A stretch of 64,000 nucleotides of DNA, from NCBI GenBank assembly GCA_001695595.3, contig MBPM02000004.1:1302001-1366000 (forward strand), written 5' to 3'. The position numbers were made by a program, and so were the translations under genes. Each line of letters opens with the position of its first letter. Within the stretch, counting starts at the first letter, position 1. The DNA is from Plasmopara viticola. Lineage: Eukaryota > Oomycota > Peronosporomycetes > Peronosporales > Peronosporaceae. Below, piece by piece: positions 9,152-21,060 of this stretch. The notes below the pieces were generated by a model, which saw only the letters and a program-made list of their open reading frames with translations, was not told the origin of the DNA and did not search any database.

Positions 9152-11563
9152 CTACTTTGTAGCCTGCAAGATCTCAAGCTGGCTTATGAGTGTTGAGAGG
9201 TACTTGCTGCAATCTTTTCGCGTCGTGAGGGGAGAGCACATCATGTAGAGTACGTTGCCAAGTGAGCGAGCATATACGCCATTTGCCCGCAAGATCCGGA
9301 TGAGTTCACTTGCTTCTGTCGATGCGTATCCGGCGCTCTTTGATGCCAATTCTACACATGCCACGGTACCAATTGCAAACGTGCGTTCAATATATGGACG
9401 CGTTGACAGCTCGGTAAGCGCGTCAACGTCCCAGTAGACGCACGTTGCGTCATTGGTGCAATTACGGGCATTGTCTAGAATCTGGTACATGTCCAATGCC
9501 GTCACTGCAGCTGCACAACCGATAGGATAGGCTGTAAACGAGTGCCCGTGCAGCAAAGCGTCGCCTTTTGAATCGGCATAGAAAGTATCAAACACTTCTT
9601 CTGACGCCAGTGTAGCAGCCATGGGGACCACACCACCAGTCAACAACTTGGCATAGCAAGCAATGTCCGGGTTAATACCAAGCAAATCACGAGCAGACTC
9701 AACACCGAGACGCCACCACCCCGAAAAGACTTCGTCATAGATTACAGGAATCTTTCGAGCTCGGCACTTGGTTACGAGCATACGCTGGTACAGTGGGTCG
9801 ACGAGATACATGCCACCAGATCCCATGAGCACTGGTTCAATCAAAGCAGCACCCACGCAAACATTTTCTTCCGTCTCATCAATTTTTCGAGCCACATACT
9901 TGCGATAAACGTCAGCGAGTAGACTTTGGTCACGTGAGGCATCAAACGCAGCGTTAAGCGATGACAGGTGCTCCATCTTTGCCTTGCCAGCGATTTCGCT
10001 GTCAATGGAAATCACGTACTCACCCTTACGGAGAGCTATCGTCGGAACCTTTAAAAATACGCCTTCAGGACGATACCACGGGTGTTGCTTCTCGTTAAAT
10101 ACACTCTTCTCGGCGACATTCATGACACCCAGTGTATCGCCGTGGTAACAATTAGCTTGAGCAAGCGTGACCATTTTAGTGCCCGTCGCGGCCGCGTCGG
10201 ACCCAAAGGCACGGTACTCTAACTTGTGGTCCAGCACGTACTTTCGGAACGCCATCTTTAGTGCCACTTCAACTGCTGTCGAGCCATCGTCTGAAAAGTA
10301 CACGCGCGAAGCCCATCCTTTCCCTACTGAGGCAAGCAGCTTTTCACTGAGTTGTAAAGCTGGCTCGTGGACGTTCTCGGGGAACATGACGTGGCCATAG
10401 CGACCGGCAGCGTACGCCACAGCCGTTGCCATCTTGGCATTGCCGTGTCCAACACCTTGTGTCCACCAGCTCGCGCACGCATCAAATAATGGCTCGATCG
10501 TGTTGCGGTCGGAACGGTACACACTAAATTCATCGCCGTACGCTGAATCAATCATGGATAGCCCACCAGTCTTCTTGTGCTGTGTAAATGGCCACCAAAA
10601 CACTTGGTCCGCACGCTCTTTCATGTGATTAAAGCGCTCGAGTCGCAGTTTATGGAATGACTTGAGCGTTGAGGTTACAGAAGCAAACACCGGTTCGTGG
10701 TCGAGAAACCACTGGTCCAATGGCGCGGGCATGGGCGGCACTGCATCAAATGGAAAGATCGGAATGTCAAGCTCGCGAGCGCGCGGCTCGAGCGCTGCTT
10801 TATTGTCCAGATTGTCTTGCTCAATCAAGCAGATTGCAGCGACATCATAGCCACGAATCAGCAAGGTCTCGAGCGCTGACATGGTCGTCGAGATCCCACC
10901 GAGATTGCCGTCACCAACCAGGACAACAGGCAGTCGTAGACCACGGTACACATCGACTTGAAACTTCATCGACGCCGAGGGACTACACACTCCTCCAGCC
11001 GTCTCTACGAGCACGAGACTCTCTGCACCGTTCGTTTTATTGCTTTGGTGGATGGACTCGAGTTTATCGGACAGCAGCTGAAGTAGCTCCTCGTCCGTGA
11101 TCGTATGGCCTTCTCGCTGTGCCGCCAGATGGGGCGATACCGGATGTTTCCATGCATATAAAGTCGAACAGTTAATGTCGCCCGGAGTCTGGTTGCCAAT
11201 TAACGCATACTTCTTGACAAACGACGCGTCGCCAGCAAAGGCTTCGGGGTTGGCGTCATCAATGCCCGTCTGGAGGGGTTTAATGTACTCGACGCGTCCT
11301 CTGTGGCGTGCTGCAATGGCGGCACTGCGACAGATACCAGCAGAGATGATGGTCTTGCCAATGTCCGTATTGCTACCAAAGACCTGAAACACAGGCGTGT
11401 TAAGGCTCAATGCGACGGCTCCTTGAGTGCGCAGCTGCTCTTTTTGCTGGCTCAAAGCTGCGGCGCTAAGCTGCGTCTCACGCAATCCTACGTGGTAGTT
11501 TACCGACGAGATGGTTGAGCGGAGCGCGGAAGCGCGGTGGCGAATGATGGTCGTTGAGAGCAT
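9152..11563 (-). CDS. BIO3-BIO1: Bifunctional dethiobiotin synthetase / DAPA aminotransferase
   Basis: An 803-residue fusion covering two successive steps of biotin synthesis: 7-keto-8-aminopelargonate to DAPA (aminotransferase half), then DAPA to dethiobiotin (synthetase half). Residues about 55-310 are the synthetase, with the P-loop GSNTDIGKT (63-71), the KPLQTG segment and LVETAGGVCSP. Residues about 330-803 are a class-III PLP aminotransferase of the BioA type, with YFSDDGSTAVEVALKM, YDEVFSGWWRLG and the PLP lysine Lys639 in CYAKLLTGG. The first 35 residues lack acidic residues until late and are rich in Arg/Ser/Thr (MLSTTIIRHRASALR), fitting a mitochondrial presequence, as for plant BIO3-BIO1. 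There is no intron. The domain order (synthetase first) is the same as in plants. Both active sites look intact, so the organism probably makes at least the last biotin intermediates. Confidence 0.93.
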   Translation of the reverse strand: MLSTTIIRHRASALRSTISSVNYHVGLRETQLSAAALSQQKEQLRTQGAVALSLNTPVFQVFGSNTDIGKTIISAGICRSAAIAARHRGRVEYIKPLQTGIDDANPEAFAGDASFVKKYALIGNQTPGDINCSTLYAWKHPVSPHLAAQREGHTITDEELLQLLSDKLESIHQSNKTNGAESLVLVETAGGVCSPSASMKFQVDVYRGLRLPVVLVGDGNLGGISTTMSALETLLIRGYDVAAICLIEQDNLDNKAALEPRARELDIPIFPFDAVPPMPAPLDQWFLDHEPVFASVTSTLKSFHKLRLERFNHMKERADQVFWWPFTQHKKTGGLSMIDSAYGDEFSVYRSDRNTIEPLFDACASWWTQGVGHGNAKMATAVAYAAGRYGHVMFPENVHEPALQLSEKLLASVGKGWASRVYFSDDGSTAVEVALKMAFRKYVLDHKLEYRAFGSDAAATGTKMVTLAQANCYHGDTLGVMNVAEKSVFNEKQHPWYRPEGVFLKVPTIALRKGEYVISIDSEIAGKAKMEHLSSLNAAFDASRDQSLLADVYRKYVARKIDETEENVCVGAALIEPVLMGSGGMYLVDPLYQRMLVTKCRARKIPVIYDEVFSGWWRLGVESARDLLGINPDIACYAKLLTGGVVPMAATLASEEVFDTFYADSKGDALLHGHSFTAYPIGCAAAVTALDMYQILDNARNCTNDATCVYWDVDALTELSTRPYIERTFAIGTVACVELASKSAGYASTEASELIRILRANGVYARSLGNVLYMMCSPLTTRKDCSKYLSTLISQLEILQATK

Positions 11564-12014
11564 TGTGCAGTACCTGCTAATCAGCGTCGTCTCGGAGAGT
11601 TGATTTTACCTTTACAAGATGGTAGCGGATTTGACGAGATATTAGCTAAGAAAAGAGGAACATTAACTTGATTGTTCCATAATTTTCAACGTTTAAATTC
11701 GATTTGGAGAATTGCTGATACTACAGATACGTGGGAAGAGCTGTAATGGTTGCTAAAAGCAACGGATATGCACGAAGTTTTTGTGGTCATTTACCCTTGC
11801 GACTTGCGGTTGTCATTTAATTTGCTCGAGTATGGCTGGGTCACACAACACCTTTGCAAAAAGGCCTATAAGAAGCTAATTTAATTCTGCAATTTTGGTA
11901 GGAATACACCCGATTTGATTTCGTTTGAGATACCTCATTATGCGAGCCGGTATAAAACGAAAATCTTCTTATTAAGCGATTAGGACTATTGCAGAAGTCG
12001 GCTTAATGTGACGG

Positions 12015-12074
12015 ACTATTACCCCCCCCCCACTGAGTCTTGGACTTCATCCAGTACGGGGGGGGTACTAAATG
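12015..12074. repeat. Imperfect inverted repeat with C and G runs
   Basis: ACTATTAC followed by nine C's and ACTG is answered about 25 bp later by CAGTAC, seven G's and TACTA. The arms could form a GC-rich hairpin in otherwise AT-rich DNA. No terminal duplications were recognised. Confidence 0.5.
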
Positions 12075-14087
12075 CCTTTTGATCCGAAAAGTTGTTTGGT
12101 CATAACGATGACTGAACAGGAAACAAAGAGGGTTGCCAGTCGGCCGAGTCAATTTGCGACTATTGACTCCCAAGAAGGTTACTTCGGCTTCCAATACTTC
12201 CTCTGTACCAAAACCGCTAGATGTACTTTATATGTGTTGTCGGTGCCGCGGAAGGTGAGGCATAGTGGTTTGTTTGCCAAAGAGCTGCTCAATTGGCTCT
12301 AAATGAGCTTCCCACATAATTGCGGCGGGAAGAGCGCAAAGGCTTTCTGGAGGCTGGGATGTACTAAAAAAAATTGTTTTAAAAAGAGCCAATCTATCAG
12401 CACAGCATAACGGCGTTTATGCGAATGACTCTAGCATCCATTTCAAAAAAACATTTTACTGTCGAACGACGAATGTAGCTTACATTTGATTCGGCCAACA
12501 CGGCTTAATTAGAGAACGCATACTGAAAGCACGTGAGTCTACAGGGTGCTACAATTAAAAAGCTATTTGCGTTGAACATAGTGATTTACATATGATCTAA
12601 GAGTACAAACTGCTTACTTGGTTAGCCAGAAACAAGCCACCTCGAGATGTTTCGGCTCCGACATAATGCCAAGCCAGGCACTAGAGAACATAAGCTCTGA
12701 AAGCGGGTTTGGAGAAGCACCAATTATACTTTACCCTTAACGTGCTTTAAAGACTACGTCTTCCTTACGAAGCGCTCGTTACTTCTGATTTCAGATCGCT
12801 TTGGCTCCTGGTCGTTCAAACCAGAGCCGGTCTAACAACTCCCTCAAAATATATAATAAATGATAACCACTGAACTTTTTAAAACACTAATTGTGACCCA
12901 TGAGCATCGTAATCGGATCAATTGCATAGTGCCTCATCCCAAGGTTTTCAAACTGCATCGTAAAGTCGCTTATCTTTGATGTGATCTCCAGTCTTGCTCG
13001 GTCAATAAATTCGCAAAGCCTTATCGATACTCGGCCTCTTAACTTTATGACCACTCGTACTCGCCTTAACAGCAGCGCTGTGTAAAGGTCCAGAGGCATC
13101 TCGGGACTAATAGTTTTAAAAACAGTAATATTTATAAAGTCGTAGCTCCATATCATGTTGAGTGCGTCGACATTGACTTAGGATGGTCGACGTTTATGTC
13201 GACTCATGTTTTCAAAGATCACAAAAGATCTGATGGAACACTTTTCTTTCGCTCGTACTAACAAAATTAATCCTTAGTAGTGGTAAAACTTTAGTGTCCA
13301 GCAACACGCTATCTTCCTCAGTCAAAGCTTATAAAGTATTCAATTTCATCTACATATCTGTCTTGGTCTCTTTATTCATCGTGGGTGGATGTAATTGTAT
13401 CCCTTGCCTCGATGATTACGTTTGGCCAAATTTATATGTCATCAAAGCTTGCCTTTAATTACTGTAAATTTGAGCTTTAAAAGTTAGAAATTACGAGCAT
13501 CTTCCTACCATATCTATTTAGTATCCGTGCTTGCAGAACATAAGGATTTCTTAGCCTGTTTACATAGAAAGGTGTAAAGAGCGTAGAGCATTGCTTAGTC
13601 TTAATATGCAAACTAAATTATAAATAGCTTGTTGCATGTTGGTCCACAAATCCGGCGCCTCAGTCCATTTACTACTTAGTGTAAATATAAGCGCACGATT
13701 GACCCTTTTGTCTCACAATCCCTTTGTGATAATCGTTATCACTAAGCAGCTCTCTACAAATGAGACACTGTTTGCACAAAAACCCGCGGGTCCGTTTTAG
13801 ACATTATCGTATTCAAAAGATTGCAGTCTTATATATTGTATCCATACGCAGCCTTGTTGTTCATTTCCACTTATACTAGCTACACCAAGTGCCGAGTGCA
13901 CCATGATGCTTAGGCAGCTTACCATAAACTCTTACTAGACCAACGACTTGTCGAGGTTTATGCATTTTCACATGTCTACCGGTAATCGTCAAGCGCTGAA
14001 AGGAAGCCGACGAGTGAGCCAAAATAATTACTCCGTGGCAGTTGTATGGGTCATTACATACTTGGTTACCCCCTTGTACTTGTAAAG

Positions 14088-14306
14088 TTACAAATATTTT
14101 GTGGAAAACGAAAAAATCATTTTTTCTCGATTTGAATGACCGCTAATCAGAGCATAATGTGCCTTCAGAAGTTTATTGAAGTTTGGATCTTCGTCATTTA
14201 AACAAAAGGTTCGGGCTGGATCCACCAATTTTGGAGTATATGGTTGCCCACACATAGCGATGCAACTGGCGATCACTGTTAAGGCAACATCGTTAGACTT
14301 GACCAT
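14088..14306 (-). CDS. Possible small secreted protein (uncertain)
   Basis: A 72-codon open frame. After MVKSND there is a hydrophobic run, VALTVIASCIAMCG, that could serve as a signal peptide, followed by a polar tail with the acidic patch LNDEDPN. Oomycetes encode many small secreted proteins in gene-poor regions, but there is no RXLR, LXLFLAK or other effector motif here and no family match. A chance open frame is quite possible. Confidence 0.2.
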   Translation of the reverse strand: MVKSNDVALTVIASCIAMCGQPYTPKLVDPARTFCLNDEDPNFNKLLKAHYALISGHSNREKMIFSFSTKYL

Positions 14307-15764
14307 CTTCGCCTACAAAATTTAAATGCACTATAGTCTTTAAATTGAATATGATCTATATGTTTAATGGGTAAGGCTCTAAGCATAATTTTTTGACTAT
14401 ACTGATATGAGCTAACTCACCATCCGGCTTGCGCGAAAGCACCCTGGCAAGCACATTTTGGGTACCAGGCTTGTACTAGAAGCAAAATTTAATTTTTATG
14501 AAAAGTGACAGCTATCTTGTCATTCTTTGGGGCAACGGGGGAATACCTTGAGAATGCTTAATCTAAACAATTCACAAAGATTCTAAAATGTAGAATAAAA
14601 CTCAGACTTTACTGTGCGCATACAACTTTTGTGTCATAAGCAGGTTGACTTTGTTGGTCAGCTTGGCGAGGAATGAGATGAGTCACTCATGATATTTCCT
14701 ATCGAGCAGCAACGTACTATCAATGGTACAGTCAGAAGCATCGCAAAAATAAGCTGATACCGGTTGAAGCATTCCTTAATGCTATTGAAAAGCGTCCTGG
14801 TGATGGCTCTCGTAGCACTACTTAATGATACATTGAGTAGATCGGACATTGGCTGGTCCTGACCAATTCTCACATTCCTCAGCGTAAGCCGAGCCAATTC
14901 GAGGCCTGCTTAAATTCTATGGCTGGTAACAGAGCAGACAAGAAAAAAATTGCATATCCGTATATTGAAATACACCAAAATCGATACTGACATAGCGTTT
15001 ATCGGTCCGTTTGACCTCAAATCATTTTAGTGGCTTAAATGGGTTTTGTAAACAGTCACGTGTTCCATAGATCAACAATCGTCAGCGTATGCCTGAGAAA
15101 AAAACCGTAGTTGTCGAAGCAGATGAATAGCAAGAAAATTTAACGCCTTCGGATCACTAAATAGTATTGTGGTGTCACTAATGACACCCGTAGCATGCCT
15201 CTAGGCTTACCAACCGAGTATGTGACTATTTCGATCAGATTAATTGTTAGCAATCTATAATATACCGTGCACTATGCATCGCACGCCATAAATGTTATGA
15301 AACAACACGGTTTTTACGAAATGGATGTACGATTGCACTATCAAGCCATTGTAAGCATGAACCAGTTGCCGCTTTCTGCTCGGATAAAGCCAGTGATGTG
15401 GAACTTTCGATCCTGCACCCTGTCAATTTTATTTGCAAAGAAATACCAATCAGCTCACATTGATAATGTGACAGTGGCCAATCAGAATTTCTGGCCCCAG
15501 GCATAGCGCACGCTGCCTGTATGGCTGTTCGAATGCATCTTTGTCAGATACGGAGTATGTGACCATAAAAATCTCATTTCTTGAAACGCCACCTCTGGGC
15601 TAGCCAACAACTCAGTAGCCTCTAGTGCCTTAAATTGAAGTTTTCTGCCGTGATCAAAAATTTGTGAAAATAAGGCTTCTCAGTCAGCCACAGGATCGTT
15701 CTTCCATCCAGAGACTGATATTGCATCATTCCTTTCACTTTTTGCGGTTACAGGTTACTCAAAT

Positions 15765-15915
15765 TGCGATCTATGCTACTCGTCCTGCTACCCAAAATCG
15801 AAAGTACTATGCTACCCACCTGTGAGATTGTGCTATTTATTATGTCTTGTGTACCTATATTACCCGCTTGCGAAATTTATTACCCACAATTGATGGAGCT
15901 ATGCTACCTTAATGT
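15765..15915. repeat. Degenerate short tandem repeat (CTATGCTACCC type)
   Basis: CTATGCTAC or a close variant recurs at about 15,771, 15,808, 15,855 and 15,899, each followed by a variable CCACCTGTGAGATT-like segment. Units are roughly 35-48 bp and heavily diverged. Confidence 0.4.
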
Positions 15916-17240
15916 TAGCCACACGAAGACTTCTTTTTTAATGTCTTTGATAGTCGATGCTGCCAGCCAAACTTACATACTCACCAAGAAGCTCTGAGGA
16001 CGTTATTTCGTCTCCCCTCGTAGGATATTAGTACCTTCGATTATCTCATATCGATATCAGGTCTATAATTGCCCACGCACAGCAGTGAAGGTAAAAACAT
16101 ACTTTTTGAAAGCCCTGTTGCAGGTGGCCGACACATGTTTCCTTGCCCCGTCAATTTCTTTAAGTCTCGTGCTTTTCTTGCCGTGGTATGTTTTAAATCA
16201 AATCATACTTGTTCTTACTTTAGATGAGAAACGACATATGAAATCTCAGCTTCCTCAGACAGGTTTATTTCGACTCTAAAAATGATTAATACCGTTCCAT
16301 CCGCTATTCCTTCCAAAACTGACTTGTTTTTGTTGCTTTCTCTAATAGATTTTGTCATAATATTTAGCTGACCGCAATCGTTTACTAGAGTGATAATTTG
16401 TCGGCCCTTCGGAGTCTACCAAAAATGATTTTTTATAGCCTCGTTCATGTTTGTGTGCCTATCGCTGGTAGCTTCTCCGGGGAGCTACCAAGATTTGGAC
16501 GGCAGAGCTCTTATAGTGTATTCAGCTACACACTCATCAGATGGAACTTATTCTTCTCCAGTGAGATGCTCACCCCTACTGAAGACCAGTATTTTTCTGG
16601 CACTAGATATGCAGCTTTGTCTATTAGCCCCCTTTAAGCCATGACGAACGCTAGTTTTATTGGAATCCATGCAGATCATGTGTAAATGTTTGGCACGCTC
16701 AAAGTAGAGAATATTGCTATATCTGGTAACGCTCAATATCATAAGAAATTTGCCTTAATCATTGCGTGGGTCCGTTTCAACTTATTGAGGGAGGAGGTGA
16801 CACCATAGCGCTAAAGGCCGTCAACTCGCTTATTTTCGGGCATTTGTGATGTTTGCGCATACCTTGCTTGCAGGCAAGGAAGCGTGTGTGCTAGCAGTAC
16901 TTTGAGTCCGCCAAACAGAATGTTGCTTTCGACGGTTACTTTAATGATTTTAGGACCCAAAAACGCAAAGATAGTGATTTTGCGGAGCGACTAACGTCCT
17001 CCCAGGTAAGAGGGTGCGAATGCCGAGTGCACGTGACCTTGATCTGCTTTCCCTCACTTTTGAGGAATACAGCTTAAGTTTCACTGGCTTGGGGCCCACA
17101 AGAGACAATTACCGAAGCTAGCTTGCCCATTTGCCACCAATTTACGCACATGACAAAGACTACGACGACAATACACGGCAACACTGCGGTCTAAAAGTTT
17201 GTAGGGACACAGAGAAGCTTTGCTGATGTAATAGAAGGAT

Positions 17241-17312
17241 CCCGATGGTATTGATCCCGATATCGTCAACATGCAAAACTAGCGCTCTACCATCTGAGCT
17301 GAGCGATTGAGA
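17241..17312 (-). pseudogene. tRNA-Ala(UGC)-like pseudogene or SINE head
   Basis: On the minus strand the D-arm GCTCAGATGGTAGAGC is perfect (box A). It is followed by an anticodon loop TTTTGCAT (UGC) and a weakened T-arm GGATCAATACC in place of GGTTCGANNCC. The acceptor and anticodon stems do not pair well, so this is not a functional tRNA. It fits a decayed tRNA-Ala copy or the head of a tRNA-derived SINE. Confidence 0.5.
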
Positions 17313-18525
17313 GTTAAGCATTCCCGACAACAAAAATAATACAAACACACAGTTAAAATTTACACCTCAACGCCTATAGACACAGCAGCAAAGATTTTTA
17401 TCGATCGTTCAGGAGTACAGAATAAGCAAACAGTGCGAGGTCGGCAAACAACACAAGTTCTGCAATCCTTTGGCAATTTCATGGCCACACACATAGCGGT
17501 GCTAGCATACAAAAATCGCAAGCTTTTCTGCGGGAAAAGAGTTACTAGCTTTTTTTGTTAGTCTACCGTGTCCTACTTTGCTTCAAACAAAGAGTTCATA
17601 TTCGTATATTCGAGCGATGACGCGTTTCGGCTGCTTGACAGTAGAGAGCTCCAGTTTCTCAGAATTATAATAGCCAGCACGTCTTTCGAGAAGCGCGGTT
17701 TGCGAGTCTGACAAATTTGAAAGGGTGATTCTATCTACCTCGAATCTCTTGCGAAAATAAATAATCTGTTCGCCAAGGCGTGGGGTATACTACGAAGTGC
17801 TACAACGTGACAGGGTCAAATATCACCGTGTTGAACAAATTTTATTACACTTTTTATATATCACCTTGTACAGACGAGGCGTTGAGAAATATATACAATC
17901 GTCTGGCGTGCGACCGTCTTACTATTTCTGGTCGTAAGTTTATATGTGTGCAATCAACTGCAGTTTCGATGCTCATTTTTTAATGTGTATGTATGTTCGT
18001 GTGTTTGCGTCCACCTAAACCTTTTTTAAGCAACCAAAGCAGAGGCGTAAATCTTTCAAATATCCCACTACGTAAATTGGCATGGAATTGGTAGGGTGTC
18101 TGTAGCTCCTTTGATAAGTAAGCCCGTTTTTCAAGACCAATTCCATTTAAGTACCTGGGTGCGTCATTTCTTAAAATGTTTGTTAACCAATTTTTTTTTA
18201 AAGCAAATTTACTTGCTTACCATAGCAAACGTCCAAGGTATACACGCTTCAAAATGCATGAGCTTTGCATATTGAGGATTAGTTGCCGGAAGCCACGCTT
18301 CCGGACTAAGTTGTCTCTAGCGCGGATGACTGGTGCAATCCGAGCCAATATGGGACCAGGTTCCGTACCCCTCATTATACTATGTAGCTCTTTTTGTCAT
18401 TGGAGTGTCCAGCCGACCCGACTTTAACCAATCAAGTGTGAGTTGATAAGGCAATTACAGTTTTGGATGTGCTTGCTCGTCCACTTTAATGACTTTTCAC
18501 AGTTTGCTTACATCCAAAATCCTAT

Positions 18526-18592
18526 GTGTATCGAACCAGGTATTTCCGGTCCTGGGTCGAGCGACTAAGCACTCGAGCCACAGATCGGTCGG
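18526..18592 (-). repeat. tRNA-related SINE head candidate
   Basis: Read on the minus strand, GTGGCTCGAGTGCTTAGTCG resembles a tRNA box A. About 35 bp later GGTTCGATAC matches box B. Stems do not fold into a full cloverleaf. Spacing and boxes fit a tRNA-derived SINE promoter. No A-rich tail or target duplication was recognised. Confidence 0.35.
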
Positions 18593-18653
18593 TGTGCGTA
18601 TTGACAAGGATGTAGCGTACTGATTATCTTTAAGAGTTCGAATTGAGCCCCGT

Positions 18654-18756
18654 CAGAAACATAACTTGTCTTCACCATATCACTGCTTATAATTAGTGTT
18701 TATGTGAAAAAGACTCGTTATAAGCAGTGATATGGTAAAGGCAAAGAATGTTTCTG
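18654..18756. repeat. Long inverted repeat / hairpin
   Basis: The arm CAGAAACATAACTTGTCTTC continuing through ACCATATCACTGCTTATAA (18,654-18,692) is answered by its imperfect reverse complement at 18,718-18,756, with a 25-bp loop. The inner 18-19 bp pair perfectly (TTATAAGCAGTGATATGGT). It could be a small MITE or a decayed inverted repeat next to the SINE-like head. Confidence 0.7.
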
Positions 18757-18904
18757 CATTTCTTGTTGCAATACTTAGTAGATTGTATACTATCAAATTA
18801 TTTATTTATAAAGCGCGCTATCCATTCATATGAGTACAGATATTATTCGCTAAAGTATATTGAAAAGCTTTGATACTGTGGAAAGTCATTTCGCTCATAT
18901 ATGA

Positions 18905-20972
18905 GGTGACGCACTAATTGTATACTCAGTTCAGCCGGGACACCGGGCTGATTTTTCTGGAAATTTGCCACGTCATTTTGAGAAAAATAGTCACCATGTT
19001 GTTCTAGGGGACTTTAATACCGTCATTTCCAGTCAACTGGATCGGGCACGACACGGCAATCGAAATCGTCTTCAAGGGCGCAATAAATTGCTCGACTGGA
19101 TGAGATTTACCAGTTTGGTCGACCCTTGACGACTTCAAAACCCCCATCTCCAACAATTTACAAGCCCCAACTCAAGTTCAAGAATCGACTTTATTTTAGT
19201 TAGCTCTCAACTTTTTTCACACGATTTTCAGGATATATACCACGATTTAAAAAACTTGGTAGAAATCGGCGACCATATTGGAATATCTTATCGATTTGGA
19301 TGTTCAATCTTCAGATCGTCAAAAAGGGCCCCATGGAAATGCCCAGTTTGGGTAATTCAGATGCTTGAAGCCCAAGAGTATTTGCACAAAACCTTTAATG
19401 TGTTAGCAGACTCTTTCTGGGCTCCTAATTGGAATTCCTATAATCCGGGATTCCTTTTAGATGAACACAAACGAAACGAATCTATTTTTTGTGCGTGAGT
19501 TGTTCCTGAAGAAAAAAATAAACGCATGCGGGTGCTTGAAAATCTTCACCTTAAAGTCAACAAACTTCAGCATCTGCACGCTCAGGAATCATCTAGTGTC
19601 CATCCGGACCGTATTACTATCGCAAAAACCCAGCTTAAAAAAAAGCTGAATGAACAAAATTACTATTCGTCCAAGCGGAAGTTTACCTCCGACTTGGAAT
19701 CCACTGAGCGCTGCTCTAAAACAAATTCAGACCGCCAGCCAATCTTCACAAGACGCCCATCCCAGTCGATTCAATGAAAGACCTAGAGTCGACTTGTTCC
19801 TCTTTTTTGTTGTACTGGTCTGGGATTTACTTTTCGCCTTCGAAGAAATCTACCCATAGTAAACCAAAATGGGATCCTTAAAATTAGTCCAAATTCTCCA
19901 AGACAATAAAGCGCGACTTACCTTGACTGATCAGACTTATTTGGACAGCCCCTTCACAGCTTTTGAGTTTTGTTTGGCGCTAACACACACGGCAATTGGA
20001 AAACCTGGGACCGGACGGCCTTCCTGCTGAATATTATAAGACAGATCTACCCCTCTGGAGCAGAATATTCGAAGTCATATATGCTACTCAATTCCAAAGG
20101 GGAAAAATGACTAAATTTCAGCGGAGGGCTCAAGTCTCGCTTCTTTATAAAAAAGGCGATCGAAAACTTCCCAGCAATTATCGACCAATTTCATTACTTA
20201 TTGTGGGCGCTAAAATCGGGCCCAAAATTTTGGCCCATAGGCTCGGCTCCATATTCGGAAAATAACTTCACCCGGACCAATTTGGATTTGTACCGGGACG
20301 TAAATTCGCCACGCACATTTACGGTTTCAGGCTTTGGCCCAATTATTTGGGGGTGGCAATTCCCCGGCTGGCGCCGTTCTACTAGATTTCGCTAAAGCCT
20401 ATGATAGTGTCATATGGGACGCACTCGATATGGCTCTAATGCACTATTGATTTGGGGACCAATTCAGCCGCTGGATACGAATCCTCTTCTCGGGTACCCT
20501 AACTACCCTGATGTCCAATGGCCAACCACTTGACCCATTTAAACTAGGTGGGGGGGTCCGTCAAGAGGACCAATTATCGCCGGCATTGTTTGTGCTCTTT
20601 ATTGAGCCTTTGCTTTATTTCCTTCGAGTTCGTCTTTAAAATTAAGCTCTTCAAAGTCAATCGACCACTCACTCAATTAGTAGTACTCACTCAATTTGTG
20701 ACTCCGACTCACTCAATAATTCGACCCATACAGTTATTAGCTTTGCTGATGACTGCACCGGACTTCTTCATGATTTACGCCAAACCAATTACTTTCATAA
20801 ATTGGTAGGGAATCTGTGTGAGGCCTCTGGGATGAGTCTAAATACGGCTAAGATAGTAATCCTTCCCTTCCAACCTTGGACTGCGGAAAATGAGCCATTA
20901 CGACAAGACCTTCTATCACTGGAAGTTGTTGTGGTAGACAATAATGCCTGCACCAAACTTTTGAGTATTTAT
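18905..20972 (+). mobile_element. Non-LTR retrotransposon (LINE), broken 5' part
   Basis: Conceptual translation in shifting frames shows two LINE domains in order. At about 18,920-19,300 is the end of an AP-type endonuclease: LIVYS, then VVLGDFNTVISSQLDR, then SRIDFILVSS and IGDHIG. At about 19,990-20,870 is a reverse transcriptase: GPDGLPAEYYK, LLYKKGDRKLPSNYRPISLL, FGFVPGR, FAKAYDSVIWDAL, VRQEDQLSPALFVLF and SGMSLNTAKIVI. Several frameshifts and stops separate the pieces, so it is dead. The front end of the endonuclease and any ORF1 are not recognisable. The element continues after the copia insertion, at 25,593. Confidence 0.85.
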
Positions 20973-21060
20973 TGTTGAAGGTGATGCTGTGCCTATGTGT
21001 AATATGTATGTTCTTGCATGTGTAGGTATTCCGGTAAGGTACCGGTAGGGTACCAGTAGA

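Larger units (their letters stand above)
11564..17239. other. Gene-poor AT-rich desert
   Basis: About 5.7 kb with no gene I can support. Open frames are short and unmatched. Notable local items are listed separately: a C9/G7 imperfect inverted repeat near 12,020, a possible small secreted ORF at 14,088-14,306, and degenerate CTATGCTACC repeats near 15,770-15,910. It probably consists of decayed transposon sequence, but no domain can be read. Confidence 0.6.

Noticed and set aside
10669..11100. 143-codon plus-strand frame
   Set aside because: It lies opposite the dethiobiotin synthetase coding region and has no match.
9152..11563. Recent bacterial transfer of the biotin genes
   Set aside because: The fused order and mitochondrial presequence match plant and other eukaryotic BIO3-BIO1, and base composition fits the neighbouring genes.
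12887..13156. 89-codon minus-strand frame
   Set aside because: It has no recognisable domain and lies in AT-rich DNA where such frames occur by chance.
17241..17312. Functional tRNA-Ala gene
   Set aside because: Box A is good but box B is mutated and the stems do not pair, so I list it as a pseudogene or SINE head.
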